A DNA stretch of 64,000 nucleotides, from positions 29,366,685 to 29,430,684 of the forward strand of contig JAPXFY010000015.1 of assembly GCA_030674185.1 (NCBI GenBank), in the 5' to 3' direction. Of this stretch, positions 1-10,054 are shown in pieces (the stretch's first letter is position 1; the number at the start of each line of letters is the position of its first letter). A program made the translations under genes and the position numbers. The DNA is from Monoplex corrugatus. Taxonomy: Eukaryota > Mollusca > Gastropoda > Littorinimorpha > Ranellidae. The notes under the pieces were generated by a model. It was not told the DNA's origin, made no database searches, and saw only the letters and a program-made list of their open reading frames with translations.

Positions 1-587
1 TCAGCTTTTGAGATCTTTTAAATGTTGGAAGTGAGTGACATTCTGGTAACATACATATATAGTAAGCCTTAATATGAAAACGTTCACAGTTACGCATTAC
101 CTGAGTGCTTCGCATAATTATTTTGTCAGCTCTCTTTACACTGCTTGTCTTCAAAAGAGCAGAAGTTTGCTTTATCTTCCGTGGTATAGCTTTAAAATTT
201 ACACACTAAAGAATTGTTGTGAAGATACGTACAAAATCTTCTTTAATTTTCTTGTATTTAGTGTGTTTGATTTTCCTGTCCTGCCTTCAGATGTACGAAC
301 TGGACCTGCTGTTAATGTGTTCACATTATTTTGAGCAAAGTATCTGTTCCTTCTCAGGTTCTTTTCTTTACAAGGTTTGTGGCATCGTGTGGTGTTATGT
401 ACAAAGGAACATCAGATTGTCTCTGTTTACAGGAGTGATAGATGTCTGATTGACTTGCAAGTTGGATTATTTGTCATGGTTTTTGTCCTGCTGTTTGCTT
501 TGCATGCTTTGCACACTATTTTTCCATAGACATTGTTTCATTTTTTTGCTTATGTGTCACACTTTTTAGACACCATTTCGTAGCCAT
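1..587 (+). repeat. Duplicated segment, copy A
   Basis: Positions 1-587 match 4436-4920 followed by 7688-7998, in the same order and orientation. Shared blocks include the start near the AGATCTTTTAAATGTTGGA block, the run of bases before and after the GACCTGCTGTTAA site near 300, and the end at GTAGCCATGACCAT near 587. Copy A lacks the two TTAA insertions seen in copy B, so it serves as the unfilled reference for both. It is itself cut at its right edge by an RTE 3' end. No gene is supported here; the short frames are not conserved as protein between the copies, except for a terminal GHGY-MVS-KCDT string on the minus strand. Confidence 0.85.
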
Positions 588-1020
588 GACCATATAGAAC
601 CAATACTGTTGTACGGTTGCCAGGCGTGGACAGTCGACAAGCAAAGCCAGAACAAGATTGAGGCAGCCGAGATGTGGTTTCTAAGAAGAATGTTGTGAGT
701 TCCATGGACAGCAAAGAAAACAAATGAGACAGTCTTGATGGAGGCAGACACAACATCATACATAAGGAAAATTAGGAAAAGACAGGCAACATTTATAGGC
801 CATTTCATGAGGAAAGAGGAATTGGAGCACCTGGTCACAACAGGAAAGCTGGAGGGAAAGAGAGCACCAGGTAGATCCAGGGAGAAGATACTAGACAGAC
901 TTGCAGAGTGGCTGGGGACAAGGAGGGTGGAAGAGATGTTTGAGGCAACAAGTGATAGAGACAGATGGAAGTCCATAATCGCCAACACCATGCGGCAAAG
1001 CACCTGATGATTATGATGAT
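588..1020 (+). mobile_element. RTE-like LINE, 3' end only
   Basis: This is the 3' end of the RTE-like family found in fuller form at 58858-62325 and 41755-42995. It encodes the C-terminal tail of the reverse transcriptase protein, including blocks such as RKRQATFIGHFMRKEELEHL and the RAPGRSREKILDRLAEWL region at about 770-925. The copy is 5'-truncated: upstream domains are absent and the sequence starts abruptly inside the duplicated segment. A TGA after a GGCAAAGCACC string is followed by a degenerate GAT repeat, the typical tail of this family. A stop interrupts the frame near 696, so it is not coding today. Confidence 0.85.
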
Positions 1021-1164
1021 AAGTTTCGGATAATGGAAATATTGAAAGCCCTCCCTCCCCCCACCCCCCAACGAGTTTTCAAAACCCAAAGCTGGATTTC
1101 TCCAACGTTCGTATACAAGCGTTGTTGAGTCATGATCGGGAAATCCCAATGATCGTAGAGAGAG

Positions 1165-1290
1165 AGTTCAGACTTATGCCACAATCAATTTGGATCTTCT
1201 CCATCACACGGTACCAATCGCCATACTGTCAGTGCATAGAATTTCTTCTGCATATGGAGACGCTATCTTGAAAAACTGACGCTAAAACTC
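1165..1290 (+). repeat. SINE 3' module, copy 1
   Basis: The block around CTTCTCCATCACA and the following region ending in CTTGAAAAACTGA resembles 19066-19168 and the end of the SINE at 44375-44485. All three share a TTCTCCATCAC core, a CATATG-type block and a GGAGAYGYCATCTTGA-type end. No pol III boxes are visible just upstream here, so this looks like a 5'-truncated copy. Confidence 0.5.
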
Positions 1291-1316
1291 TATTACCTGT
1301 AGGTCTACTACATTTA

Positions 1317-1431
1317 CACAGACACACACACATGCTCACACAAAACGCATACACTAAACCTAGAAGAGTAACGAATCCCACACAAACAGTGACACATACA
1401 TTCATACACACACACAGTCACACACACACAG

Positions 1432-1519
<88 letters not shown>

Positions 1520-1533
1520 GAGAATGACACACA
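1317..1533. repeat. Compound CA / CT / CA microsatellite
   Basis: A degenerate CA tract is followed by a pure CT run (about 1431-1455) and a long pure CA run (about 1456-1518). Both strands give open frames of His-Thr or Cys-Val repeats that are products of the repeat and not genes. Confidence 0.95.
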
Positions 1534-1625
1534 GACACAGTTGTCTGTCTCTCTGAATCTGTGTCTATCTCTTAAGTGTATAGTCTATAGATCTCTAAGT
1601 GTGTACACAGACACAAATTCATAGG

Positions 1626-1726
1626 GACGGACAGACAGACAGACAGAGAGAGAGAGACAGGGAGAGAGAGAGAGAGAATGTCAGTGACACACACTCACAC
1701 CCCTCCCCCTCCACACACATACACAC
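1626..1726. repeat. Purine-rich GA / GACA microsatellite
   Basis: GACA repeats pass into GA repeats up to about 1678, followed by short CA stretches. It is simple sequence without coding evidence. Confidence 0.9.
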
Positions 1727-1739
1727 TTATGAATGCAAC

Positions 1740-2768
1740 TGCATGTTCTGGTATCTGGTCACGGCTACGAAATGGCGTCGGACGGGCCCTGTGTGCACTA
1801 CTACCAAACTTTGGAGCTAAATTTACATACTATAGAAGCCTACCTCAAATATAGCCACAAAATTAATGTAACTTGAAAATGCAGTAATGATCTTAGCGCC
1901 TGGGTGCATTTTCCCCACAGCAACTGATAACAGTTCCAAAAATAAATCATTTTGTCGTTTGTTTACACAATCATCAGAGATAATTTCTGTGACACTTCAA
2001 AGAGTGTGCGCAATCGATTGAGCGATATGCCACAAAGACTGAAAGAGTACTAGAAACTTTAAGTTTAATGTCTGGGACTTCGTCAACATTAAATTGAATG
2101 CATGAAGCCCTCATACTTCTACATCGGCAAATAGTGGGCGCAGAAGTAGAAAATTGCCAAGCAAAATCTGCTGTTAGTACATAACTCATTAACTGTTTGT
2201 CGTGAAATTTTCCTTGCGTGTAAGAATCGTCGATTTAGCACTAACTCGGGTCAAACTCACGAGGTGAAAATAACTGATTCTCCCAATAATGAACGTATTT
2301 TCGTTTATCTCATTCAAAAACGCGATGTGATGTTTACAGTATGCTCAGTCTGCCATGAAATTCAGCTTCTGCTTCTATTGTGAACGCTGTGTTATGTACT
2401 ATTTTTTTCATGCGGACTGACACTTCAGCTTTCGCACGCTGACCGCATTGACTTGGTTTTTTCATTGATACGGCTTTGTGTCTTTTGCCATGTGAAGCGA
2501 AAATCGCTCTGTGGAATGGCAGGAAGGAAAAAAGGCTGATCAAGTTTTTGTTGTGAATCATTTTCCCATGTTATGTACAACAGAATCAGGCCAGGATGAC
2601 TTGTTTTTTTCTGTTAATAAACTGATATGTCCGTTGCTTTCCTATTATAGTTGTTATAACTGATAATTAACATCCCTTTAGCCTTACTCTTTGAACTTGC
2701 TGACTTAATTCTTCAGTTTAGTGTTGGTTTTGCCTTGTATTTGTTGGGAACGATCAGCCTGATTGTCA
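1740..2768. other. No gene seen
   Basis: No frame here has coding character. At about 1752-1785 there is a short stretch, GGTCACGGCTACGAAATGGC, similar to the reverse complement of the end of the duplicated segment near 7975-8000. The rest is AT-rich unique-looking sequence. Confidence 0.5.
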
Positions 2769-2947
2769 TGATCATGATGATGGTGATGTACACCTGCGAC
2801 TTCTTGATTTATTGTTTACTACAGCCAGAAAATGTACAATTATCATTTTTACATACATGAAGTTAATATAATAGCACTGATTAGTGATACTTGGTCCCTG
2901 CATATGTTGGCCTTATTGTTCATGGGTCAGTGCATAACTTCACAGCA
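2769..2947 (+). repeat. Inverted duplication, left arm (about 178 bp)
   Basis: The sequence recurs as the reverse complement at 5828-6005, with no difference that I can see by eye across the arm. The right arm lies inside the Kolobok-like element. The arms are about 2.9 kb apart. Confidence 0.9.
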
Positions 2948-3599
2948 ACAAACCAAATCACTGTTTACAAAAGCAATTTGATTAAAGAATAATGTTGAAA
3001 AAAAGAGTATGTTGATCTGCTGTTGCTCTTGGATTATTTCAATAATCATTTTAGGCTTTTTCATGGATTTTGGACAATGTTGTGTACTTCTCATGATGTT
3101 CATAACATCACATCAGCATCTGCATGATCAGGATTTTGTGAAGTTATGAACACATGATACTGATGTTAAATTTTATAATACTAAACGTTGAATCTGTTAA
3201 AACGCCTTGTGCAGGTCAGTACTGTTTTTTTTGTTTTTGTTTTTTTTGAGAATTCTGAACTGAAATACTTTATGCCTTAAAATTTGCCAGCAACTTACAA
3301 TATTACATATGTACATAATCTCACACAAAAATGCAGTATAATCATCTGTTGTGATGTTATGAACAAAGAAAGACATTTTTAGTGGATGCTTTTATCACAA
3401 ATATACATACCTGCTATTGACCCTATACGGCTATAGTTTGTTTATAGCCTGTTGGTACAGTTTTAAGTAAATCTTATCTATATTACATACAATGGCTTAT
3501 GCTTTTAAGTCTACAGTGTTGCAAAAGAAGTTGTTTTCTGTGTGTGAAACTGTGAACATTTTAAAAAAAAAAAACTGCTTTTTTCTGAAATAACTTTTC
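2948..3599. other. Non-coding, with recurring TTGTGADGTTATGNAC motif
   Basis: No gene seen. The motif occurs near 3133 and 3351 and belongs to a series spread over 0.2-7.8 kb. Confidence 0.5.
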
Positions 3600-4310
3600 A
3601 TCAATCCCACAAGTATTCAAAACATGCAGATACAATCCCTGTAACTTCATTTTATCTGTTTTTATACAAACAATCATCAATATATTTGCAGTTTTTTTCT
3701 GAAGAAAAGGTACATTCTCTCTCAGAATGTTGTGAAATTATGTACTAAAGAGATCTCCACTGAGTTAAGGAAATCACAATTCACTAACAAAAAAAGCAAT
3801 TATCATATGTGATGTTTGGTTCTTATTATTTCAAATGACAGATGGTTTGGTGCCATCTTTTGCATTTTAGAGGAACGTTTAGTACAAGATTAAGCTGTGA
3901 CTGTTATGAAGTTATGAACTGGTGTGTTAAGTTATGAACATTTTAGAGAATAGCCAGTCCCCCACCCCCCCCCCCCACCCCCCCATTATTAATCCCAAAT
4001 GTATTCAAAACATGCTGATACAATCCCCTGAGCTCTTGTACCCCTGTTTTTTGTGGAATTAATCAATACAAGTACTGTTTTCCTGAGGAAAAAGATTCTC
4101 TCCAAGAATGTTGTGAAGTTATGTACTAAACAAATCTTAAATGAATTCAGCAAGCCACAATTCACTTAAAAAGAAACTGACTGTCATGTGCGGCATTTTG
4201 GTTCCTCTTATTTCAAGTGAAAGATAGTTTGATGCCAAGGTTAGTGTTTCAGAGGATGCTGCAGTACAATATTTTGTTGTGATTGTTGTGAAGTTATGCA
4301 CACATCACTA
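3600..4310 (+). repeat. Two diverged tandem units of about 385 bp
   Basis: The unit starting at about 3603 (CAAGTATTCAAAACATGC) repeats at about 3990 (AATGTATTCAAAACATGC). The alignment continues through the ATTCTCTC-AGAATGTTGTGAA blocks (3713 and 4090) and the TTATTTCAA-TGA blocks (3826 and 4210). The copies differ at many sites, so the duplication is old. A C-rich run (3961-3985) separates them. Confidence 0.75.
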
Positions 4311-4496
4311 TTTGGGTCCTGTTCTGGTATGTGTTCATGTAATATTTTCATTTTCATAGCCTGTTTTTGTGTGCAACATGTCTTTTTAGTTACTCATTAG
4401 CTGTTTTGCACAACAATAAGAATTTTCAACTTTTCAGATCTTTTAAATGTTGGAGGTGAGTGGACATTCCAGTAACATACATATAGTAAGCCTTAA

Positions 4497-4676
4497 CCCT
4501 TTGACTCCTGCACCCTGTCCACCAGCATCCTGCATTGTGAACCATGCTAGCAAAGGAAAAACAACCCTTTGACTCCCTCACCCTATCCACCAGCTTCCTG
4601 TAAGCTGGTGGATAGGGTGAGGGAGTCAAAGGGTTAAGTTTTTGCAGTTGATGGATAGGCTGCGGGAGTCAAAGGG
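4497..4676. mobile_element. TTAA-flanked MITE, piggyBac-like ends
   Basis: The element begins CCCTTTGACTCC and ends GGAGTCAAAGGG, with TTAA on each side (4493-4496 and 4677-4680). Copy A reads AAGCCTTAATATGAAAAC with a single TTAA at the same place, so the insertion and its TTAA duplication are directly shown. Ends that start CCC and target TTAA are typical of piggyBac elements; the family assignment is by ends only, because no protein is encoded. A second right-end copy lies at 4622-4637, so the element may be two nested or tandem copies. A related piece lies at 63244-63911. Confidence 0.85.
4563..4635. repeat. Perfect 34-bp-arm palindrome inside the MITE
   Basis: Positions 4563-4596 and 4602-4635 are exact reverse complements around a 5-base loop (CCTGT). 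The structure would form a stable hairpin. Confidence 0.95.
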
Positions 4677-5116
4677 TTAATATGAAAACATTCTCAATTA
4701 GGCATTACCTGAGTACTTCTCATAATTATTTTGTCAGCTCTCTTTACACTGCTTGTCTTCAAAAGAGCAGAAGTCAGTTTTACCTTCCGTGGTACAGCTT
4801 TAAAATTTACACACTAAAGAATTGTTGTGATGTTATGTACAAAATCTTCTTTAATTTTCTTGTATTTAGTGTGTTTGATTTTCCTGTCCTGCCTTCAGAT
4901 GTACGAACTGGACCTGCTGTTAAAGGGGTAACATCCGATCCAATGGATCGGGACGCATGCGCAGTAAGCATGGGCGGGGCTAAACTAAATAAAGAAAAGC
5001 ACGTGGCTGAAGGTAGTAAACAAACACGCTAACAGTGACGAACAAAACAGACACTTCTTAGTAACTGAGAAGAAATTGAAGCAAATTCCGTCCACACAAC
5101 TCCCCAGAACTCGAAC

Positions 5117-5366
5117 GCATAGCTGCCAACTTTCCTGAAAAAAAATTCCTGACAAGAGGCGGGGGTCCGGGGGCCGCGGAAGGCAGGTCGATGTCTTTCT
5201 TGCCACCATGACCGATGTTTATGTCGCATCGGCACGATTTACAGAAAGCAAAGGTGTCTCCTTTGTCCGAGGCTGTGATGAAGTCGTACGTTTCCGCATA
5301 ATGTTTCGAAAACTTCACTTTTGCTTTCGCTTTTACAGCTTTCGCGTCTGTCTTCTTCGAAGCCAT
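5117..5366 (-). pseudogene. BED zinc-finger N-terminus of a hAT transposase, truncated
   Basis: The minus-strand frame begins with a Met (complement of 5364-5366) in a lysine-rich stretch. It continues through ETYDFITASDKGDTFAFC, a CKSC pair and an INIGHGGKKDI block. This layout is that of a BED finger, the DNA-binding domain at the start of many hAT transposases. After KKDID the sequence changes to proline-rich filler, and the second half of the finger (the H-x-H/C part) and the catalytic domain are missing. The internal deletion leaves a short element that would depend on a transposase made elsewhere. Confidence 0.6.
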
Positions 5367-5610
5367 TGTGCAAGAAAGCTGGCGCGCAGGAGCTGTTTAC
5401 ATGGCCCTCTGCGCACGCGCATGTGTGACGGAAGTTTCGCTTTCACGCAGCTGTCTTTTTACCGCGTTCTGACGAAAACAGAGCTAACCGGATAAAATAT
5501 CAAAATCGATAATTTAAAATTCGGGAATTTTCATCGATTTACCGGATTTTCCGGGCAGCTCACACATTTCTGGACATTCCCGAAAAATTCGGGAGGGTTG
5601 GCAGCTATGC
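5117..5610 (-). mobile_element. hAT-type relic nested in the Kolobok-like element
   Basis: The ends are 14-bp inverted repeats, GCATAGCTGCCAAC at 5117-5130 and its complement at 5597-5610. A GGGGGTCCGGGGGC block near 5161 is shared with the hAT MITEs at 26525 and 43135. It encodes a BED-type finger fragment on the minus strand. An exact 8-bp target duplication could not be fixed, because the flanks are themselves palindromic with the ends. Confidence 0.7.
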
Positions 5611-5827
5611 GAACGTTTTCCTACGTAACACATGACGTGTATGAGGAAATGGGTTTTGTAAGTTCATTTTAGGGGGTGAAGGTAGTCAACTTATGCTTTC
5701 CGTTGACTTTTCTTATACTAGTTATAGGAAAAGCATGATGTAGTTTTAGAGAAATTATAGCTTGGTCCCCCTTCAATGGGAATCAGTACACCCCACACTA
5801 TCTCCGCAGTCCTGGTTGTCTCCTCCT

Positions 5828-6005
5828 GCTGTGAAGTTATGCACTGACCCATGAACAATAAGGCCAACATATGCAGGGACCAAGTATCACTAATCAGTGC
5901 TATTATATTAACTTCATGTATGTAAAAATGATAATTGTACATTTTCTGGCTGTAGTAAACAATAAATCAAGAAGTCGCAGGTGTACATCACCATCATCAT
6001 GATCA
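5828..6005 (-). repeat. Inverted duplication, right arm
   Basis: Reverse complement of 2769-2947, inside the Kolobok-like element. It may mark a shared repeat unit or a capture of flanking DNA. Confidence 0.9.
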
Positions 6006-6358
6006 GAAGCCTTTGTATTTCTCGACAGTTTGTCATACACACACGCTGCATTATTACTGTTGAGAGCCCCTGACTTCGTGCGCAGATCTAAATTGCAGAT
6101 TGATAACCTCATCCCTTCATCCCTAAACAGTTGATTACACTCCGGGCTGGCACGCGGTAAATGGGGCCTTGACTAGGAGATCCGGTAGATCTATGTAAGT
6201 TACTTGAACCTTGCTAAGAATGAGAACAAAAGATGAGAAGGAAAGGATGGTGCTAATGGAAACTGCATGACTGCTATCCCATGCTTGGCCTCTCTCAGGG
6301 TGTGAAAGAAATAGCGCCAGAAATCTGTGGTCAGACCTATTATTGTCTGTAAGCAAAT

Positions 6359-7089
6359 TTGCGCGCTCATTCTTTCTGGGTTCTACTGAAAACGCACACG
6401 TCTAGTTTGAGAGAGTTTGTCTTTGACGAAATAATGAATTTTAATTTATTATTGCTGGATATAAACGAAGAAAAGAAGGAGGCTGTAAGACAACTGTTTG
6501 AAAGCTGTGGTTGGGAGTGGAAATGTGAAGTGCTATCACAAGTTACAATCAGTGAAGCTGACAGTGTCAGTGAGAGTAGTTCTGTGTGTGTTGCCAACAT
6601 TTCCTGTGTAGATACCACAGCATCTTGTACACCTACTTCAGTGGCTACACTGTCCTCAGCAAGTTATAGATTTACGTTGGCGACAGATGTAGTGTGTTCC
6701 TCATCTGGTGCTAGTGTCAGTGTAGGTGATAGATCTAGTGTTAGTTTACAGCATGCAGTTAGTCAGGGCAAATGCCAGTTTTGTTTTTGTGAGCCGTGTA
6801 TTACTGCAAACTGTCAGAGGTGGCTGGGTAATGGACAAGTCAGCACATGTTAGGAATTCTGGACTTAGGAAACAGATATATAGAAAATTTTGGAACATAC
6901 TAAATTCTAGGAATGCGTGGAGACATCCACAATATTTACGAAAGAAATGGGTGACTATGGGGCGTGATGGTGTAGATGAATGTGTGGTGACAGCCCTTCG
7001 TGAGATAATGCCAGACAGTGTGCTGTCGCTTGCAAGACTTGTATCCTAACCCACCTGGTAAGCCGTACATGGGACATAAGTGGTGGTGA
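6359..7089 (+). pseudogene. Transposon-associated gene with Cys cluster, two frameshifts
   Basis: The first frame (6359-6853; an alternative start is the ATG at 6434) has a Ser-rich middle and then a CQFCFCEPC cluster followed by RWLGNGQ. At about 6840 one extra base moves the frame to a stretch reading SAHVRNSGLRKQIYRKFW and on to WRHPQYL and REIMPDSVL. A second one-base shift near 7035 restores an ending around YPNPPGKPYMGHKWW. I recall this Cys cluster, WLGNGQ and PYMGHKW order from multi-copy uncharacterised proteins of marine invertebrates; that memory is not a search result. Its position inside a TTAA-bounded element suggests an accessory or DNA-binding protein of that element. Function is not known to me. 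Confidence 0.6.
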
Positions 7090-7123
7090 CTACAGGTCAG
7101 TGTTGTGTTCGTATTGTGCTCCG

Positions 7124-7124
7124 A

Positions 7125-7171
<47 letters not shown>

Positions 7172-7190
7172 CTGTGTGTGTATGAGTACG
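7124..7190. repeat. GT microsatellite
   Basis: A GT run of about 40 bp followed by degenerate GT and TATG units. A shorter GT run lies at 7318-7336. Confidence 0.9.
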
Positions 7191-7687
7191 GTGTATGTGC
7201 GCACAGCTTGTGTGTGCATATAGATCTATTGCATGTGCTTGATTTCTTTTCATACACTACACAATTTTAATTAAGCTGAACGTTTAATTCCCTGGACGTC
7301 TATATTGTAGGCCTTTCAAGTGTGTGTGTGTGTGTGTTGCGACAACATGCCTTCGTTGTTTTCTTTCCACGTGCTTTTCTATTTTTGGATGGCGCGCCTG
7401 TCAGATGTCTCGTCATGTTTTGTAGCCCCGCCTCTAAGTTCGTCCAATTCAGATTTTAATTTCCTAATAAATTCATATACGCACATTTTTCGATAAAAAT
7501 ATAACAACAGTTTAAAAGCAGAGATTGAGATTGTACTGTGTGACAAATATGAGCCAGGTAGCTCTCCGACAGCGTCCGAAATCTGTAATTAACTCAGAGC
7601 AGACAGCTGGTGTTGCTTCGGCAAACGTTTGAATTCAAGTGACTTCCGATCTACTTCCCGCCTTATATAGTCCTGCTGCCCCTTTAA

Positions 7688-7998
7688 AGTGTTCACAATA
7701 TTTTGAACAAAATACATGTTCCTTCTCAGGTTCTTTCCTTTACAAAGTTTGTGACATCGTGTGATGTTATGTACAAAGGAACATCAGATTATCTGTTTAC
7801 AGGAGTGATAAATGTCTGATTGACTTGCAAGTTGGATTATTTGTCATGGTTTTTGTCCTGCTGTTTGGTTTGCACACTATTTTTCCATAGACAGATGTTT
7901 CATTTTGTTACTTATGTGTCATACACTATTTTTCCATAGACAGATGTTTCATTTTGTTACTTATGTGTCACACTTTCTAGACACCATTTTGTAGCCAT
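7688..7998 (+). repeat. Duplicated segment, copy B right part
   Basis: Matches 306-587 of copy A. It contains a local tandem duplication of about 50 bp (7873-7922 and 7923-7971; ACACTATTTTTCCATAGACA start), which is absent from copy A. Confidence 0.85.
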
Positions 7999-8106
7999 GA
8001 CCATCTTTTACAGCTGTTTGCTGACAATCTGTATTGTGCTTCATCAACACCATAAAATGCAGTCTAAAGAAACATATCGAACAGGTTAAAACAATTCGAT
8101 ACTCAC

Positions 8107-8968
8107 TCAGATGAAACCTTTCAACAGGCTGAAGTAACCACATCAAAGGTTGTTCAACTGTTGACCCAGAATCCTTCATTTTGCAAGAACTTGAGTTCTC
8201 TGACACAATATGAACTGGAATAATATCTCCTTTGTCATTTTCTTGTTTAACTGTCAAATGAGAAGCAGACATGTTCACATCTGCAGTAACTGATTCATCA
8301 CAGCTTGATATATGTCTTTGTTCGTTGGATTTTTTCATCTGTCTTTCCTTTTTCAACAGTTGAAGTGCCACGCTTGCTTCTTTAAGGAGTTTTTCTGTTT
8401 GCACTTTGTCCTCGGTCTTTGCTCGAAATAAATGAGCAAATTTGCGTCTTTCAGCTTCTTGTTGAGCACTCTTCCTAATTTTGTTCATGCGTTGCTCCAT
8501 ACCCTCCAGACGTAAGTTCTGTTCATTTTGAAGACGTGTTACTGCCGGGTGTGTGTCTAGATTCAGATGCTGATAGAGAACATCTTCCTTTTTATTTTGA
8601 CTAGCCTGAAACTGATCACTGCTACACTCTGAAGTTGGTATGTTTTTGTCACACATAGGTACCTGTGACAATGGCATTATATCAGCTGCAACACCAGCTG
8701 TCGCGATGTGTCTGTTTGAAGCTCTACTGTAACTAGAAGGTTGGCAATGTTCACTCTTATTTGTGGAAGTAAATAAAAGACTATGATCACTTTTCGTTTC
8801 AGCATTCCTGGAAAACAAAGGCTGTATCTGTGGACTATGGTCTCTGCAGTTTTTGCTTTGTTCCTGATGATCCGGAGATCCAGTTTTCCTCTTTTTGTCA
8901 TAAGCAGACACGGCTCTGTGCCAACTGCTACCTCCGCTTTGTCGCCTGCTTTTTACAGCCCCCATGAC
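8107..8968 (-). CDS. Candidate host exon, coiled-coil protein
   Basis: The minus-strand frame is open for about 287 codons. It is bounded by a good acceptor (TGTGTGTTTCAG at 8969-8980) and a good donor (GTGAGTAT just below 8107). It enters in phase 0 and leaves in phase 1. The frame runs on to a stop at 7961, but that part lies beyond the donor and runs into the duplicated repeat, so I place it in an intron. The protein is Ser/Lys/Gln-rich with no transposon hallmark. A predicted coiled coil rich in Glu, Lys, Gln and Leu covers the last third (NEQNLRLEGMEQRMNKIRKS through the AEDK/LLKEAS and LLKKERQMKK blocks). I do not recognise the family. Upstream exons were not fixed: a donor (CTGGTAAGC) near 9508 gives the wrong phase. 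Confidence 0.55.
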
Positions 8969-10054
8969 CTGAAACACACACAGAGATTACAGATTCTCAA
9001 ACTTCACACATTATAAACACTGTTCAATTAAACATTGATGATTATATCAGAAAGGAGAACTCAACATTACAAAAGTACCAGCACTAGTCACATCTTATAA
9101 AATTACATGTGTAGTGGCAAAAAATAAATAAATATATAAAGAATAAAATTAAAAGAAAATAAAACAAAGGTAAATTTCACATTGGCATAACACACACACA
9201 CACATGCATGTGCACATAAAACACCCAAAGCTAATTTGTTTTCAAATAGTCAAACATGTTTGAAGCACTCTGAGGTGAAATAAATACATCCTGAGGCTGA
9301 TACGAGGGAATGGCACATAAACACTGCCTGTCAAGACTGCCTGTAAGAGATTTAGCTTAGCAGGGTTTGTTCGCCCCTAGTCTTCTGAACATAAAACATA
9401 TGGACTGGCTGACAAAGAACCTGAAATTTTTCAGTTTATGGAAGCAAAGAAAATAGAAGTAGGTAGGCCTACTCCAAACTGATGCCATTGGGTTGTCCGC
9501 TTACCAGATTGACCTACTTTTTCGCCTGTCTTTCCTCATCAATATTTTCACAACCATTACATCAAGTTATTACAACAAACAGTTTGTTCATTATCAAATA
9601 TCTGTGTGTTGTAATTTAAATCTGAACTGATTACGTGCAGTAATAAAATGATCTCGGAGCGGGAACGGTAACACCGCGGCAAACCACGGCTGAAAATTTC
9701 ATCTGCAACTGACCGTAACACTGTGGTTGCTGAAAGCTCACTTGATTCGCGTGAGACTTGTTTAGCTAAAAATAACCTTAACCAATCAAAAGAGGGGATT
9801 CCGAGCCTCATTCTCGTGCCAAACTCATCCGTCAACATGTAAGCTTTGTTTAAAAAATCGTGTCCGAAAATGTTTGGAGTGAATTTTTACATAGCATACC
9901 TGAAGCAATCAGCTCAATAAATAATCTTTTTGAAGATCAAAGATCGGTCTGTTTAATGGTGGGAATAGTTTTCTGCATAAAGACTTTCACGCGAACCAAG
10001 CGATATTTGAATCGCGACAACTGATTCGATTTTGTGCCACGCGCTTGATCGGCC
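8969..10054. other. Intron and possible divergent promoter
   Basis: No exon was fixed. A minus-strand frame (9557-9838) starts with a Met but has no splice support. Because a plus-strand exon candidate starts at 10055, the stretch 9840-10054 could be a shared promoter for two diverging genes; this is inference only. Confidence 0.3.

Larger units (their letters stand above)
4436..4920 (+). repeat. Duplicated segment, copy B left part
   Basis: This matches 1-300 of copy A apart from the 180-bp MITE at 4497-4676. The homology breaks at the TTAA at 4920-4923, where the Kolobok-like element is inserted, and resumes at 7688. Confidence 0.85.
4924..7683 (+). mobile_element. Kolobok-like DNA transposon (2.76 kb, TTAA target)
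   Basis: The element is bounded by TTAA (4920-4923 and 7684-7687) and its ends read AGGGG and CCCCT. Copy A carries one TTAA at the matching site, so this is a precise insertion. The combined end TTAAAGGGG fits the TTAAAGGRR end described for Kolobok/T2 elements of Xenopus (established knowledge). A second inverted match lies just inside: GGCGGGGCTA near 4974 and TAGCCCCGCC near 7423. The left end has a GCATGCGCAG string and a GC box, which could act as a promoter. It contains a hAT relic (5117-5610), an inverted copy of flanking DNA (5828-6005) and a broken gene (6359-7089). No transposase core was recognised, so the superfamily call rests on ends and target. Confidence 0.7.

Noticed and set aside
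7961..8106. C-terminal part of the minus-strand frame starting at 8968
   Set aside because: A strong donor at 8105-8106 and entry into a repeat suggest intron, not exon.
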